The notes: a model not told the origin generated them from the sequence alone. Positions 52,875-62,632 are shown, counted from the first letter of the stretch. The stretch: 64,000 nucleotides of DNA from Planococcus halocryophilus (GCF_022489025.1 NZ_JAKVTG010000012.1:1-64000); one strand, 5' to 3'. Translations and numbers: made by a program.

Positions 52875-54503
52875 CTATCCTGCACAACAAGACAGTTGAG
52901 AGACATCTTTGTCAAAAGTCAGTGCAGCTAGTTTTACACCTTCTGCCATAGTTAAGTAAGGTGTTAAAGTATCTTTGAGATTTTCAATTGTTAATCCAAA
53001 TTTCACTGCAAGTGTTACCGCATAAATCACGTCTCCGGCATTCTCTGCAACAATATGACCTCCTAATAATTTACGGGTTTTCGCATCAACTACCAATTTG
53101 AACACACCAGTTGTTTCATGATTTACTTGCACTCTAGGAACAGCTTCTATAGGTAACACAGAACTTATCACTTCGTAACCTTGTTTTATCGCTTGCTGCT
53201 CCGTCAATCCGACTGTAGCAACTGCAGGTGAAGAAAACGTAACACCTGGAACAACGGCCAAGTCTAGCTTGTCATTACGACCACCGATCGCATTTCCTGC
53301 TGCTACTCGTCCTTGATAAGATGCTACATAAACAAATTGTGGACCCAATGTAACATCTCCTGCTGCATATACTTTTTTATTTGTTGTTTTGCTATAGTTA
53401 TCAATTACAATTTCTCCGCTTTCTCCTATTTCTACATTCGCCTTATGAAGATTCAAGCTTATCGTATTAGGTGTACGACCAGCAGCAATTAATAATTGGT
53501 CAGACTCGACTACATGGCTGTTGCCATCTACTTCAAGATACACTTTTTTTACAGTTCCTTGTTGTTCAAGTTTTTCATACTTCGCGCTTGTAATTACTCG
53601 AATACCTTGTTCAGTTAATGATTTAGTAAAAGCTTCCGATATTTCAGGGTCGTATTCTTTGAACAAACGAGAACTTCTTTGGATTAATGTGACTTCTGAA
53701 CCCAAATTGTGAAACAACTGACCCAACTCTACCCCGATGTATCCTGCACCAATAACAGTTAGTCGTTTAGGAATTTCTCTTAACTCCAACAGTGTAGTGC
53801 TCGTCAAATAATCGATTGTTTCTATTCCAGAAATAGTCGGAACAGCTGGAGAGGCCCCCGTCGCAATCAAAAATCGGTTTGCTGTTAATTTCATATTTCC
53901 TACTTCGATGGTATTTTCATTAATAAACTTAGCTTCACCTTTTATCAATTCAAAGCCATAATCATCGATTAAATCAACATATTTTTTATTTCTAAGATTT
54001 GTGACTAGTTCATCTTTCTGATTTACTAATGATGCTAAATCAACTTTCTCTGCTGACGTTTGCAAACCAATAAATGGATTCTTGCGAGCTGCACTATTAA
54101 CTTCACTAGCGCGTAACAATGTTTTAGATGGGACGCAGCCAATGTTTACACATGTGCCCCCTACTGTCCCACGTTCAATCATGGCTACTTTTGTACCGTG
54201 TTTGACTGCTTCGATCGCAGAAGAAAAAGCGGCTCCACCGGAACCAATAACGATATAGTCAAACTCCCTATTGCCACTTTCTTGTGTTGTCATTTCTTCC
54301 ATGTCAAGCGTCTTATAATTCGCTTCATTTACTGCTTGTTTTGCTTTAGTAATCTCTACTTTTTCTGACAATAAAAATTCAGCTTGTCCTTTTTTAAAGT
54401 TTACTTGAACATCTCTAGCTTGGACGCTTTCAAGTGCCTGTGTAACATGCTCTTCACATTTGGTACAAGTCATTCCTTCTATGATCATTTTGTATTTCTT
54501 CAT
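52875..54503 (-). CDS. merA: mercuric reductase with one HMA domain
   Basis: 542 residues. An N-terminal HMA domain has [10 protein letters not shown] (C13, C16). The flavoenzyme core has [14 protein letters not shown], the redox pair [13 protein letters not shown] (C118, C123), [13 protein letters not shown] and [15 protein letters not shown]. The C-terminal pair LSCCAG (C539-C540) delivers Hg(II) to the active site. It reduces Hg(II) to Hg(0) with NADPH. The ATG at 54503 has GGAGGAGG upstream. It lies 2 bp after merR; no merT, merP or merB is nearby. Confidence 0.95.
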   Translation of the reverse strand: MKKYKMIIEGMTCTKCEEHVTQALESVQARDVQVNFKKGQAEFLLSEKVEITKAKQAVNEANYKTLDMEEMTTQESGNREFDYIVIGSGGAAFSSAIEAVKHGTKVAMIERGTVGGTCVNIGCVPSKTLLRASEVNSAARKNPFIGLQTSAEKVDLASLVNQKDELVTNLRNKKYVDLIDDYGFELIKGEAKFINENTIEVGNMKLTANRFLIATGASPAVPTISGIETIDYLTSTTLLELREIPKRLTVIGAGYIGVELGQLFHNLGSEVTLIQRSSRLFKEYDPEISEAFTKSLTEQGIRVITSAKYEKLEQQGTVKKVYLEVDGNSHVVESDQLLIAAGRTPNTISLNLHKANVEIGESGEIVIDNYSKTTNKKVYAAGDVTLGPQFVYVASYQGRVAAGNAIGGRNDKLDLAVVPGVTFSSPAVATVGLTEQQAIKQGYEVISSVLPIEAVPRVQVNHETTGVFKLVVDAKTRKLLGGHIVAENAGDVIYAVTLAVKFGLTIENLKDTLTPYLTMAEGVKLAALTFDKDVSQLSCCAG

Positions 54504-54505
54504 TT

Positions 54506-54907
54506 TTATTCCTCCTCCATTAATAAATCGATTATCGGACAAATATGCAGGTCCTTTTCATCTGGACATCGATTTTTCAACTCCACCAACATACGTTTAG
54601 CCCGTTTCAAATCGTCTAGTTGTTTATCGATTTCAACTTCTTTCTGTGAAACAAAATCGAACATATCTTCACAACGATCATCATCTTTGTCTACAACACC
54701 TAATAACTTATAAATCTCATTTAGCGAAAATCCTAAATCTTGTAACCGACGTATAAAACCAAGCCGTTCAATAGTTTCTGTTGAATAAATTCGGTATCCT
54801 GAACTGTTCCTGTGAGGTTCTTGCAATAATCCTTTTCGTTCATAATATCGAATGGTTTCTTTGTTTACTTTGCAAAGAGCTGCTAGCTCACTAATTTGAT
54901 AAGTCAT
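54506..54907 (-). CDS. merR: mercury-responsive MerR regulator
   Basis: 133 residues. The winged helix ([26 protein letters not shown]) is followed by the dimerisation helix. The Hg(II) cysteines are in place: C79 (RCEDMFDFV), C114 and C123 ([14 protein letters not shown]), with the spacing of Bacillus mercury MerR. The ATG at 54907 has GAGGTGA 6 nt upstream. It heads the merRA operon and overlaps its own operator-promoter upstream. Confidence 0.94.
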   Translation of the reverse strand: MTYQISELAALCKVNKETIRYYERKGLLQEPHRNSSGYRIYSTETIERLGFIRRLQDLGFSLNEIYKLLGVVDKDDDRCEDMFDFVSQKEVEIDKQLDDLKRAKRMLVELKNRCPDEKDLHICPIIDLLMEEE

Positions 54908-54925
54908 GGTTTCACCTCTAAAAAA

Positions 54926-54957
54926 AGTATAGACCATGTACCTAAGTACATGGTCAA
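54926..54957 (-). promoter_or_regulatory. MerR-type promoter with 20-bp spacer and operator
   Basis: On the minus strand TTGACC (54957-54952) and TATACT (54931-54926) are separated by 20 bp. The spacer contains the perfect dyad GACCATGTAC-CTAA-GTACATGGTC (54932-54955). This over-long spacer and central dyad are the MerR-family activation geometry. Confidence 0.9.
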
Positions 54958-55113
54958 CAAATAAAAACTAAGATTCATTTAAAACACGAATTTCAACTTT
55001 GTTTCATACTAGATATCTTTAGTGATTCCAATTATAGTAATGCTAATATTAGAAAATTATTTTGTAGTAGACAAAATAATAGCTTACTACTTCAAATTGG
55101 AGGTCGATTAAAC

Positions 55114-55497
55114 ATGTCTGCTAGTTTCCAACTTATTGTTCCTAAAGGCTGTGACAATTCGCCAAGAAAACAAATCGTACTAGATTTTATAATAGCAGTT
55201 TTAGAAGGGCAAACTGCAAACATACAGAGTTATATCGATAACTCGATCCACTGGTATCAATTAAATCAAACTAAAGCTTTATATGGTCAAGATGAGTTAA
55301 TTGAATGGCTACAAAATAAACAAAAACTTATGAGCAGTCTTGAAGTTTACCAAGTCATTACGCACGGAAAATCCGCTTCGATCAACGGCGTTATCACATT
55401 AACAAAAGGTGATCGCATTGAGTTTTGCTATGTCCTGACGTTTAGCAGTGCCGCGAAGTCAGCAAAAATTGTTGACGTTAAATCTTATGAAATTTAG
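55114..55497 (+). CDS. NTF2/SnoaL-like small protein
   Basis: 127 residues with the helical start RKQIVLDFIIAVLEGQTANIQSYIDNSIHWYQL and a following beta sheet typical of the NTF2-like (SnoaL) superfamily. The ligand or reaction is not predictable. It has TTGGAGG before the ATG. The stop is 1 bp from the stop of the convergent reductase gene. Confidence 0.6.
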   Translation: MSASFQLIVPKGCDNSPRKQIVLDFIIAVLEGQTANIQSYIDNSIHWYQLNQTKALYGQDELIEWLQNKQKLMSSLEVYQVITHGKSASINGVITLTKGDRIEFCYVLTFSSAAKSAKIVDVKSYEI

Positions 55498-55498
55498 T

Positions 55499-56035
55499 TC
55501 AGCTTGATTTTCTTCTATAAACCAACATTGTGATTCCGTCTGTCACCGTAGCACGATCAAGATGCAAATCAATTTTCGGATTGCCACCTTTAAACAACGT
55601 GCGTCCCCGTCCTAAAATGGTTGGAATAATTCCGATAATGTATTCATCTACAAGGTTCGCTTTCACAAATGGTTCGGCAAGAATTCCTCCACCATATAAC
55701 CAAATGTCTTTGCCTTCTTTTTCTTTTAATGCTAAGACTACTTTATAAACATCACCTTGAATAAATTCTACATTGTCTCTTTTCTCTAGCTCTCTTGTCG
55801 TTGCAACCAATATTTTTTTATCTTCATACGTATCCAAATTTGTTAAGACTACATCTTCATATGCTTTTGACCCCATAACGATAGTGTCGATACCATCCAT
55901 AAATTCTGCAAAATCAAAAACATCTGTCGTATCGTTCTTTGTGTCTCCGTGACCCACGATCCAATCAAATCCCCCATGCTCATCTGAAATAAACCCATCT
56001 AAACTAATTGCTAGATTTAAAATTAACTTTCTCAC
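55499..56035 (-). CDS. dihydrofolate-reductase-fold (RibD C-terminal) protein
   Basis: 178 residues. The start LILNLAISLDGFISDEHGGFDWI and the blocks IVMGSKAYEDV, IWLYGGGILAEPFVKANLVDEYIIGIIPTILGRGRTLF are typical of the single-domain RibD-C/YyaP-like reductases. They use NADPH; the physiological substrate is unknown for most. Convergent with the NTF2-like gene. Confidence 0.85.
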   Translation of the reverse strand: MRKLILNLAISLDGFISDEHGGFDWIVGHGDTKNDTTDVFDFAEFMDGIDTIVMGSKAYEDVVLTNLDTYEDKKILVATTRELEKRDNVEFIQGDVYKVVLALKEKEGKDIWLYGGGILAEPFVKANLVDEYIIGIIPTILGRGRTLFKGGNPKIDLHLDRATVTDGITMLVYRRKSS

Positions 56036-56079
56036 CTAAAACGCCACCATTCATTTGTATCGTTTCCATAAAATGCTTA

Positions 56080-56257
56080 CTATCGTGATTTTAACTTTTG
56101 TTTAGTTAATGCATATAACCAAACTACTATATTGTCTTCTTCATATTCTCTCACAAATCTCAATGAAGATTTTTCAAGAAGCTTTACTGATTGTATATTC
56201 TCTTTATATACTTCAGCTGTTATTTCTTCTTTTCTTCTACCAAAAGGAATTAAATGG
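56080..56257 (-). pseudogene. C-terminal remnant of a GNAT acetyltransferase
   Basis: A frame ending with TAG at 56080-56082 reads FGRRKEEITAEVYKENIQSV, KLLEKSSLRFVREYEEDN and VVWLYAL. This is the last third of a GNAT domain (the N-S-LLEK-GF region). No start codon or acetyl-CoA loop remains, and the readable part runs into the 3' end of the cyclase-like gene at about 56250. The rest was probably lost by deletion. Confidence 0.55.
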
Positions 56258-57149
56258 TTTCCAACGCATCAAATGCGCGAAGGGTTTTTAAATTAGTAAG
56301 CGTAAGCACACCTTGCCATTCTTGCTTTGCTACTTTCCATTCTTCTTCGAATTGACCCCACATCCAAGTAGGATTCCAATAACCATCAATTGTTTGCTTT
56401 TGAATTACATACGTTACGTTTTCTGGAATTATCTCTTTAAATAAGTCGTAAAAATCAGAACTAGGTGTAAGAACTACTTGGAGTGGTTGTAGACTATAAG
56501 AGTCCCATTTTTCCGAATCTATAGTTACACATGCTTTTAAAATGTCGCTCAATTTATGATAAATAACAGCTTGCTTAGACGCAGAAAGTTGTTTATACAA
56601 TTTTAAAAAACTAAGTAATTCGTGCGATTCATACATCGTTAAGTTGTTTAAATAGTTCAAGGCAACTGATGTTATTTCATCTAAGAAATCTGCTGGTACT
56701 AAGCCCTTATAATGATGAAGAAGTCCAATGATTTCAGCGGTCGGATTGCCCCATGCCCAATCCTCACTGTAGTTCCACCAAATCGCTCGCGGTGCATTTT
56801 CAACAGCACGTGGGACGATTTGCCACCCTTGCTTTTCTTGGTTAAACGTATTTAGTAAATATTGAATGCCCTTCTCCACTGTTGCTTCTGTCTCTGTTAC
56901 GCCAATATCGCTCAAAAGATGCAATCCAACCGCAGTCGCCAAAGCTGAAGATTCCTCACAGCGAAAATCCGATTCCAAGCCATGACCAAATCCGCCATCT
57001 TTATTCTGAAATTTTTTCACTTCATTTAAAACAGCCTCAGAGCTACCACCTTCAAATTCCCATGCAAATAAAGTCCGTTCTAAAGGTCGTGCTGTTGTTT
57101 TTAAAAACAAAGCGGCTTTTTCAAATTGATCAAGAGATAGTTTATTCAT
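56250..57149 (-). CDS. terpenoid-cyclase-fold (alpha/alpha toroid) protein of unknown role
   Basis: 299 residues. KFQNKDGGFGHGLESDF (about 45-62) and VIQKQTIDGYWNPTWMWGQ (about 245-265) resemble the Q-x-x-DGGFG / QW repeats of squalene-cyclase and prenyltransferase folds. The DXDD catalytic motif of squalene cyclases was not seen. Function unknown; relatives are annotated as hypothetical or prenyltransferase-like. The ATG at 57149 has AGGGGTGTG upstream. Confidence 0.65.
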   Translation of the reverse strand: MNKLSLDQFEKAALFLKTTARPLERTLFAWEFEGGSSEAVLNEVKKFQNKDGGFGHGLESDFRCEESSALATAVGLHLLSDIGVTETEATVEKGIQYLLNTFNQEKQGWQIVPRAVENAPRAIWWNYSEDWAWGNPTAEIIGLLHHYKGLVPADFLDEITSVALNYLNNLTMYESHELLSFLKLYKQLSASKQAVIYHKLSDILKACVTIDSEKWDSYSLQPLQVVLTPSSDFYDLFKEIIPENVTYVIQKQTIDGYWNPTWMWGQFEEEWKVAKQEWQGVLTLTNLKTLRAFDALETI

Positions 57150-57300
57150 ATAACACACCCCTACCCTATTTTTGTCACTAATTACTTGAGTTTAAATGAG
57201 CATTAACTACTTACCCCTTAACTACTAGTAATTCAATTGTTTTTTCCTTATTCCTCCTTACTAGCCTAAAATCATCTGTCTCTTCTCTTTATGAGATGCT

Positions 57301-57338
57301 AAAAAGCTGTCGAGTCTGATGAGACTCGACAGCTTTTT
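57301..57338. terminator. intrinsic terminator after the GntP gene
   Basis: AAAAAGCTGTCGAGTCT pairs perfectly with AGACTCGACAGCTTTTT (57301-57317, 57322-57338). Confidence 0.92.
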
Positions 57339-57353
57339 AGTAGAATAAATAGT

Positions 57354-58784
57354 TCAAACAATACCAAACAACGTGTAGATTATAATGACAACAAAAACAG
57401 CTAAAGTTTTGATCAATGTGATGACAAAAATATCACCATATGATTGTTTATGCGTTAATCCAGTTACCGCAAGTAACGTAATAACTGCGCCGTTATGCGG
57501 CAAAGTATCCATCCCACCTGATGCCATTGCGACTACCCGGTGCATTACTTCTGGCGGGATATTAGCCGCAGCTATGGCTTTATTGAATTGATCGCCCATT
57601 GCACTTAACGCAATCCCCATTCCGCCAGAAGCGGAACCGGTGATACCCGCAAGCGCACTCGTAGTAACTGCTCCATTAACTAGTGGGTTAGTGAAAGTTC
57701 CTGAGATACTGTCACTGATTTTCGCGAAACCTGGTAGTGCTGCAATGATACCGCCAAATCCATATTCAGATGCCGTATTCATAACAGCTAGTAACGATCC
57801 ATTGATGCTCGTATTGAGACCCTCTTTCATGTTCTCCATAACTCGCTTCCAATCGAAAAGAAGAGCTGCAAGAATACCTGCTACAAGTGCAATTTCTACG
57901 GCCCATATAGCAACGTTTGATGTTACGTCGATTGAATAGTTATCGAGCCCTAAAGCCGCAAAGTCAAAACCATTCGGATACCACCCCGGAATAGCTCGAA
58001 CCAAATAACTATTCATCACAGCTACTAAAACCAATGGGACAAACGCTAAAAGCTGTTTGGTTTTAGAATTGCTAGAAGACAACTCTATACGAGGGTCGTT
58101 TTCTTTATCTCTTGTGTCATCAGCAGTCTTTTCTGTAAACCCACTATAGCCTTCCCCCGCTTTTTTCGCTTGTCTGCGTCTGAATTCCAAATAAGATAAC
58201 CCAGTAAACAAAACAACTGCGCCACCAATAATACCTAAAACTGGTGCAGCATAAATATCGGTACCAAAAAATGACGTTGGGATGACATTTTGAATTTGTG
58301 GCGTTCCTGGCAGTGCATCCATCGTGAACGTAAATGCACCGAGTGCGATCGTAGCGGGCATAAGTCTTTTCGGGATATCTGCTTGTTTAAACAATTGTAC
58401 GGCAAACGGGTAAATCGCGAAAACAGCAACAAATAAACTAACGCCGCTGTACGTCAAAATCGCTCCTAAAATGATGATGGCAAGCATCGCTTGTTTTGCC
58501 CCGATAAACCGGACAATTGTTTTCGCAATCGATTCTGCTATGCCTGACATTTCAATGATTTTACCAAAGATAGCTCCTAGTAAAAATACAGGAAAGTAAA
58601 GTTTGATAAAGCCGACCATCTTGTCCATGAAAATACCTGAATAGAACGGCAAAATATTTGCTGGATCAATCAAGAAAACTGCCAATAACGCACACAGTGG
58701 CGCAAACAATATCACCGAAAAACCTTTATAAGCCACAAACATTAACAATCCGAGCGACAGTAAAATAATCAATAAATCCATCAT
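57354..58784 (-). CDS. GntP-family permease
   Basis: 476 residues with about thirteen helices. TYSGVSLFVAVFAIYPFAVQLF, LGAFTFTMDALPGTPQIQNVIPT and the C-terminal GSASGGMGIALSAMGDQF plus SGGMDTLPHNGAVITLLAVTGLTHKQSY are GntP/ArsB-fold blocks. It is a paralogue of the permease at 59159 that it faces. The substrate is probably a carboxylate such as gluconate or 3-hydroxybutyrate. GGAGGAAG lies 4-7 nt before the tandem ATG codons (58784 or 58781). Confidence 0.85.
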   Translation of the reverse strand: MMDLLIILLSLGLLMFVAYKGFSVILFAPLCALLAVFLIDPANILPFYSGIFMDKMVGFIKLYFPVFLLGAIFGKIIEMSGIAESIAKTIVRFIGAKQAMLAIIILGAILTYSGVSLFVAVFAIYPFAVQLFKQADIPKRLMPATIALGAFTFTMDALPGTPQIQNVIPTSFFGTDIYAAPVLGIIGGAVVLFTGLSYLEFRRRQAKKAGEGYSGFTEKTADDTRDKENDPRIELSSSNSKTKQLLAFVPLVLVAVMNSYLVRAIPGWYPNGFDFAALGLDNYSIDVTSNVAIWAVEIALVAGILAALLFDWKRVMENMKEGLNTSINGSLLAVMNTASEYGFGGIIAALPGFAKISDSISGTFTNPLVNGAVTTSALAGITGSASGGMGIALSAMGDQFNKAIAAANIPPEVMHRVVAMASGGMDTLPHNGAVITLLAVTGLTHKQSYGDIFVITLIKTLAVFVVIIIYTLFGIV

Positions 58785-59158
58785 TCTTCCTCCAAAATAA
58801 TTGCGATTTTCTAAAGAAATGAAAGAAAGCAAGCTACTTTATAGATTAGACAATCTAATTGTGGGCCTATTTGGAATCGTCTCACTTTTAGCTCGATTTA
58901 ATAATTCTAAAATAACATTAAAAGAATAATAAAATCTTATTTTTACCTAAAATATAAATAACTACTTTCATTCATACTTATAGATGCTTAATTAAATAGC
59001 ATTAATAACAAAAATACAAGAAAAAATGTAAATATCACAATTGTTTTTTATTTTGTTAATTAGTATATATTTATTTCAATATACCTTTATTCGTGTATAA
59101 TAAGTCCTTGCTTCGGCAAAAAAATATAGATTCACAGATTAGAAAGAGGAGAGAACAC
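58785..59158. other. regulatory region between divergent permeases
   Basis: 374 bp, very A/T-rich, no gene. It contains a probable promoter for the right-hand permease (59041-59069). Confidence 0.6.
59041..59069 (+). promoter_or_regulatory. probable sigma-A promoter of the 3-hydroxybutyrate operon
   Basis: TTGTTT (59041-59046) and TATATA (59064-59069) are 17 bp apart, about 85 nt before the permease start. Assigned by spacing and hexamers only. Confidence 0.5.
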
Positions 59159-60442
59159 ATGTTAAGCATTCTTATCGGATTAATCCTATTGATGGCACTT
59201 GCCTATTTGGGATGGTCTATTATATGGGTAGCTCCATTAGCAGCAGGAGTCGTAGCACTTTTAAGTGGACTAGACGTTTACTCAACATATACAGATACGT
59301 ATATGAATGGGTTAGTAAATTTTGTACAGAAATGGTTCCCGATCTTCTTACTAGGTGCAGTATTCGGTAAATTGATGGAAGAAACAGGAGCTGCGAGAGC
59401 TGTCGCTAAGAAAGTCACTCAATTAATTGGGGGGAAACGTGCGATTTTAGGCGTTCTTATCGCATCTGCGTTATTGACTTACGGCGGCGTCAGTTTGTTC
59501 GTTGTCGTTTTTGCTGTTTACCCAATTGCGCTTGAATTGTTCCGTGAAGCAAACGTTACACGGAGACTTTTAGTTCCTACTTTTGCGCTTGGTGCATTCA
59601 CATTTACAATGACATCGATGCCCGGCACACCGCAGATTCAAAACTTAATCCCGATTGCTTACTACAATACAACTCCAATGGCGGGTCCAGTTATTGGAAT
59701 CGTCACTACGTTAATCATGGCAGTTGGAGGTTATGCTTGGTTAGCGTATCGAGAGAAAAAACTTTCGGCAAAAGGTGAAGGTTTTTCTATGCATGAAAAA
59801 TCGGGTGCTTCAAAAGACGATGAAAGTTCTACACCAAGTTGGTTCTTGTCATTAGTTCCTCTTATTGTAGTCGTGATTCTTTTAAACGTTGTAAAACTTG
59901 AACCAATTTATGCGTTAATGCTTGGTATTGTAAGTATTATGCTAATCAACTTAAAAGTTTATAAGAAATTTATCTTCTCGATTAACGAAGGTGCGAAAGG
60001 TTCGGTTATGGCTATCCTTAACACGAGTGCGGCTGTTGGGTTCGGAGCTGTCATTGCAATCGTACCTGCTTTTGACAATATTACAGAATGGCTACTTAAC
60101 GTATCGGACAACCCTTTGGTTGCCCAATCGTTAGCAATTCAAGTAATGGCCATGATTACCGGATCTGCTTCAGGTGGTATGGGAATTGCGCTCAGTACAC
60201 TAGGTGATACGTTTTATAACTTGTCACAAACTACTGGCATCAACCCAGAAGTGTTCCACCGAATGGCTTCTGTAGCTGCAGGTGCATCTATTTTGCCAAA
60301 CAATGGTGCATTATTAACTTTGCTTGCAGTAACTGGATTGACGCATAAAGAAACATATAGAGATGTCTTTGTTGTCGCATTGGTTATTCCAACAATCGCT
60401 GTAATCGTCGGCATTATTATGGGTGGCATCGGTTTAGTATAA
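59159..60442 (+). CDS. GntP-family permease, probable 3-hydroxybutyrate transporter
   Basis: 427 residues. It shares TYGGVSLFVVVFAVYPIAL, TFTMTSMPGTPQIQNLIPIAYYN and GSASGGMGIALSTLGDTF with the divergent paralogue. It lies 43 bp upstream of a 3-hydroxybutyrate dehydrogenase gene, which suggests 3-hydroxybutyrate as substrate. ATG at 59159 with AGAGGAGAG upstream; the open frame reaches further upstream without a ribosome-binding site. Confidence 0.82.
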   Translation: MLSILIGLILLMALAYLGWSIIWVAPLAAGVVALLSGLDVYSTYTDTYMNGLVNFVQKWFPIFLLGAVFGKLMEETGAARAVAKKVTQLIGGKRAILGVLIASALLTYGGVSLFVVVFAVYPIALELFREANVTRRLLVPTFALGAFTFTMTSMPGTPQIQNLIPIAYYNTTPMAGPVIGIVTTLIMAVGGYAWLAYREKKLSAKGEGFSMHEKSGASKDDESSTPSWFLSLVPLIVVVILLNVVKLEPIYALMLGIVSIMLINLKVYKKFIFSINEGAKGSVMAILNTSAAVGFGAVIAIVPAFDNITEWLLNVSDNPLVAQSLAIQVMAMITGSASGGMGIALSTLGDTFYNLSQTTGINPEVFHRMASVAAGASILPNNGALLTLLAVTGLTHKETYRDVFVVALVIPTIAVIVGIIMGGIGLV

Positions 60443-60485
60443 CCACATCAATCAAACTAAATTACATTATATGGAGGAATTTAAC

Positions 60486-61262
60486 ATGGTAGAACAAAAA
60501 GTCGTAATTATTACAGGATCTGCTCGCGGTATCGGTTTTGAAATTGGAAAACACTTCGCAGAAAGTGGCGCAAAAGTCGTTTTATCAGATATTAATGATG
60601 AAGTGTTACAAGAATCTGCTCAATCACTGAGAAACGACGGCTTTGAAGCAATCGGCGTTAAAGCTGATGTTACTAGCGAGTCTGAGCTTCAAAACTTAGT
60701 AGCAGAAACTAAAAAAACTTATGGTCGCGTGGACATCGTTATTAACAATGCCGGTTTACAACACGTATCTCCTATCGAAGAATTTCCGACAGCTAAATAC
60801 GAATTGATGCTAAAAATCATGTTAACTGCACCGTTCATTTTGACGAAAACAGTTTTCCCAATCATGAAAGAACAAGGATTTGGTCGCATTATTAACATCT
60901 CTTCTATCAATGGTTTGATTGGTTTTGCGGGCAAAGCTGCTTACAACAGCGCGAAACACGGCGTTATTGGCTTAACAAAAGTCGCTGCTTTAGAAGGTGC
61001 AGAACACGGCATTACAGTTAATGCAATTGCACCAGGTTATGTCGATACACCATTAGTGCGTGGTCAAATGGCTGATTTAGCTAAGACACGTAATGTGCCA
61101 ATCGAAAAAGTACTAGCAGAAGTTCTTTTACCGCTTGTGCCTCAAAAACGTTTGCTAGACGTTGCTGAAATTGCAGATGCTGCTCTTTATTTGGCAAGCA
61201 ACAAAGCGAAAAGCATTACTGGTCAAACAATCGTCATCGATGGCGGTTACACAGCACAATAA
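60486..61262 (+). CDS. 3-hydroxybutyrate dehydrogenase (SDR family)
   Basis: 258 residues. The cofactor motif TGSARGIG (10-17), NNAG (87-90), catalytic S140 and Y153-x3-K157 (YNSAKHG) are complete. IAPGYVDTPLVRGQM and the C-terminal SITGQTIVIDGGYTAQ are typical of D-3-hydroxybutyrate dehydrogenases. It oxidises 3-hydroxybutyrate to acetoacetate with NAD. GGAGG lies upstream of the ATG at 60486. It forms an operon with the permease. Confidence 0.88.
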   Translation: MVEQKVVIITGSARGIGFEIGKHFAESGAKVVLSDINDEVLQESAQSLRNDGFEAIGVKADVTSESELQNLVAETKKTYGRVDIVINNAGLQHVSPIEEFPTAKYELMLKIMLTAPFILTKTVFPIMKEQGFGRIINISSINGLIGFAGKAAYNSAKHGVIGLTKVAALEGAEHGITVNAIAPGYVDTPLVRGQMADLAKTRNVPIEKVLAEVLLPLVPQKRLLDVAEIADAALYLASNKAKSITGQTIVIDGGYTAQ

Positions 61263-61273
61263 CTTTATAAACC

Positions 61274-61324
61274 AAAAGGCGCGATGGGTATTAGCTGAAA
61301 AGCTGATGCCCATTGCGCCTTTAT
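61274..61324 (+). terminator. intrinsic terminator after the dehydrogenase
   Basis: AAAGGCGC...ATGGG...AGC pairs with GCT...CCCAT...GCGCCTTT, an interrupted long stem, followed by TTATTATGG. Confidence 0.85.
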
Positions 61325-61513
61325 TATGGAAAAAATCGAAAGTCGCCTAATTTGCTTAGCGTAAATGATTGAAGTTAAACATTACAATGATGAATCTCCT
61401 TTTGTTTCATGCTACTAGACAAACAATAAGAAAGGAATAATAATGGGACATATGTCCTTTCGGTATTTTTTGGCTGCTAGTACAGTTAAAAAGATATAAG
61501 GAGTGTGAATCGA

Positions 61514-61939
61514 ATGAAAGGCATATTTTTTGCATTGGCAGGAGGTTTTTTCCTGACGTTTCAAAGTGTTGCAAATGCCGCCATCAGTTCGCAAATCGGC
61601 ACATGGCAAGCTGCCACGATGACCCAATTTACTGGCTTTATCTTAGCGTTGATAATTGTCTTAGCATTAAAAGATCGGTCTTATCAACAGTTGACTCAAG
61701 TCTCTCCACTTTATGCATCAGGCGGTATGCTAGCAGCAATCGTGCTGTTCAGCAACATGACAGCGATTCACCGTTTAGGTGTGACACTGACGATTGGCAT
61801 GTTTTTAATTGCACAACTAATCACAGCTGTGCTGATTGACTCTAAAGGTTGGCTGGACATGCCCAAAAAGACTATTGGGCGCAATCACCTCCTCGGTGTT
61901 GCCTTGATGATTGCAGGCGTCATCGTCTTGAAATGGTAA
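61514..61939 (+). CDS. small DMT transporter, DUF606/YdcZ type (first)
   Basis: 141 residues, five helices. GIFFALAGGFFLTFQSVANAAISSQIGTWQAATMTQFTGFI and GGMLAAIVLFSNMTAIHRLGVTLTIGMFLIAQLITAVLID are DUF606 (YdcZ) blocks. This family works as half-size units that pair; a second one is encoded at 62633. Substrate unknown. ATG at 61514 with AAGGAG upstream. It is followed 13 bp later by a Crp/Fnr-type regulator. Confidence 0.85.
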   Translation: MKGIFFALAGGFFLTFQSVANAAISSQIGTWQAATMTQFTGFILALIIVLALKDRSYQQLTQVSPLYASGGMLAAIVLFSNMTAIHRLGVTLTIGMFLIAQLITAVLIDSKGWLDMPKKTIGRNHLLGVALMIAGVIVLKW

Positions 61940-61952
61940 AGGAGTGTCTATT

Positions 61953-62621
61953 ATGAAAAAAGAAACTGTGTTCAGTTACCTTGAGCAATATAACTTGAGC
62001 ACGATGTTCCCTGATCGCGTACAACAAGCCATGCAGCTGGAAACTTACACAGGTGGTAACCGGTTGTTTTCACAAGGCGAGAAATCTGACACGCTTTATT
62101 TACTAGTAGAAGGAAAATTAAAAGTGTCAAGGTTATCGCCGGAAGGCAAAAGACTTATATTGGCATTTAAATCTCCTTTTGACTTTGTTGGAGATATTGA
62201 ATATATTCGAAAATCTACGCTGATTAATACAGTTGAAGCCGTTACCACAACAACAGTCATTCGCATTCCGTATGAGGCATTGGAAAATAGCATGACAAAC
62301 AACACAGAATGGCTACAGTTTTTACTTGAGACGATTACCCACAAGTTCGAGCTTAAATCGCATGCTATGAATTTCAGTTTATTGTATGCAGTCGATGTTC
62401 GGGTGGCCAGTTACTTATTAGCAATGACGCCAAATGACACCACGCTCGACTCGACTTCACTTGTAGACATGGCAGATTTAATCGGTACAAGCTACCGGCA
62501 TTTGAATCGGGTATTAAAGCAGTTTGAAGGACAAGGATGGATTTTGAAAAAGCGCGGGAAAATCATAATAATTAACCGTGACTCCATGTTAAAACAGTTT
62601 GGCAACAACATTTACGAATAG
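61953..62621 (+). CDS. Crp/Fnr-family transcriptional regulator
   Basis: 222 residues. A cyclic-nucleotide-binding-like domain (about 20-130, FSQGEKSDTLYLLVEGKLKVSRLSPEGK) precedes a winged helix (about 150-215, MADLIGTSYRHLNRVLKQFEGQGWI). There is no Fe-S cysteine cluster of the Fnr type. It resembles YeiL-like regulators. It lies between two DUF606 transporter genes on the same strand with gaps of 13 and 11 bp and is probably their regulator. ATG at 61953 with AAGGAG upstream. Confidence 0.85.
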   Translation: MKKETVFSYLEQYNLSTMFPDRVQQAMQLETYTGGNRLFSQGEKSDTLYLLVEGKLKVSRLSPEGKRLILAFKSPFDFVGDIEYIRKSTLINTVEAVTTTTVIRIPYEALENSMTNNTEWLQFLLETITHKFELKSHAMNFSLLYAVDVRVASYLLAMTPNDTTLDSTSLVDMADLIGTSYRHLNRVLKQFEGQGWILKKRGKIIIINRDSMLKQFGNNIYE

Positions 62622-62632
62622 GAGGAACTTTA

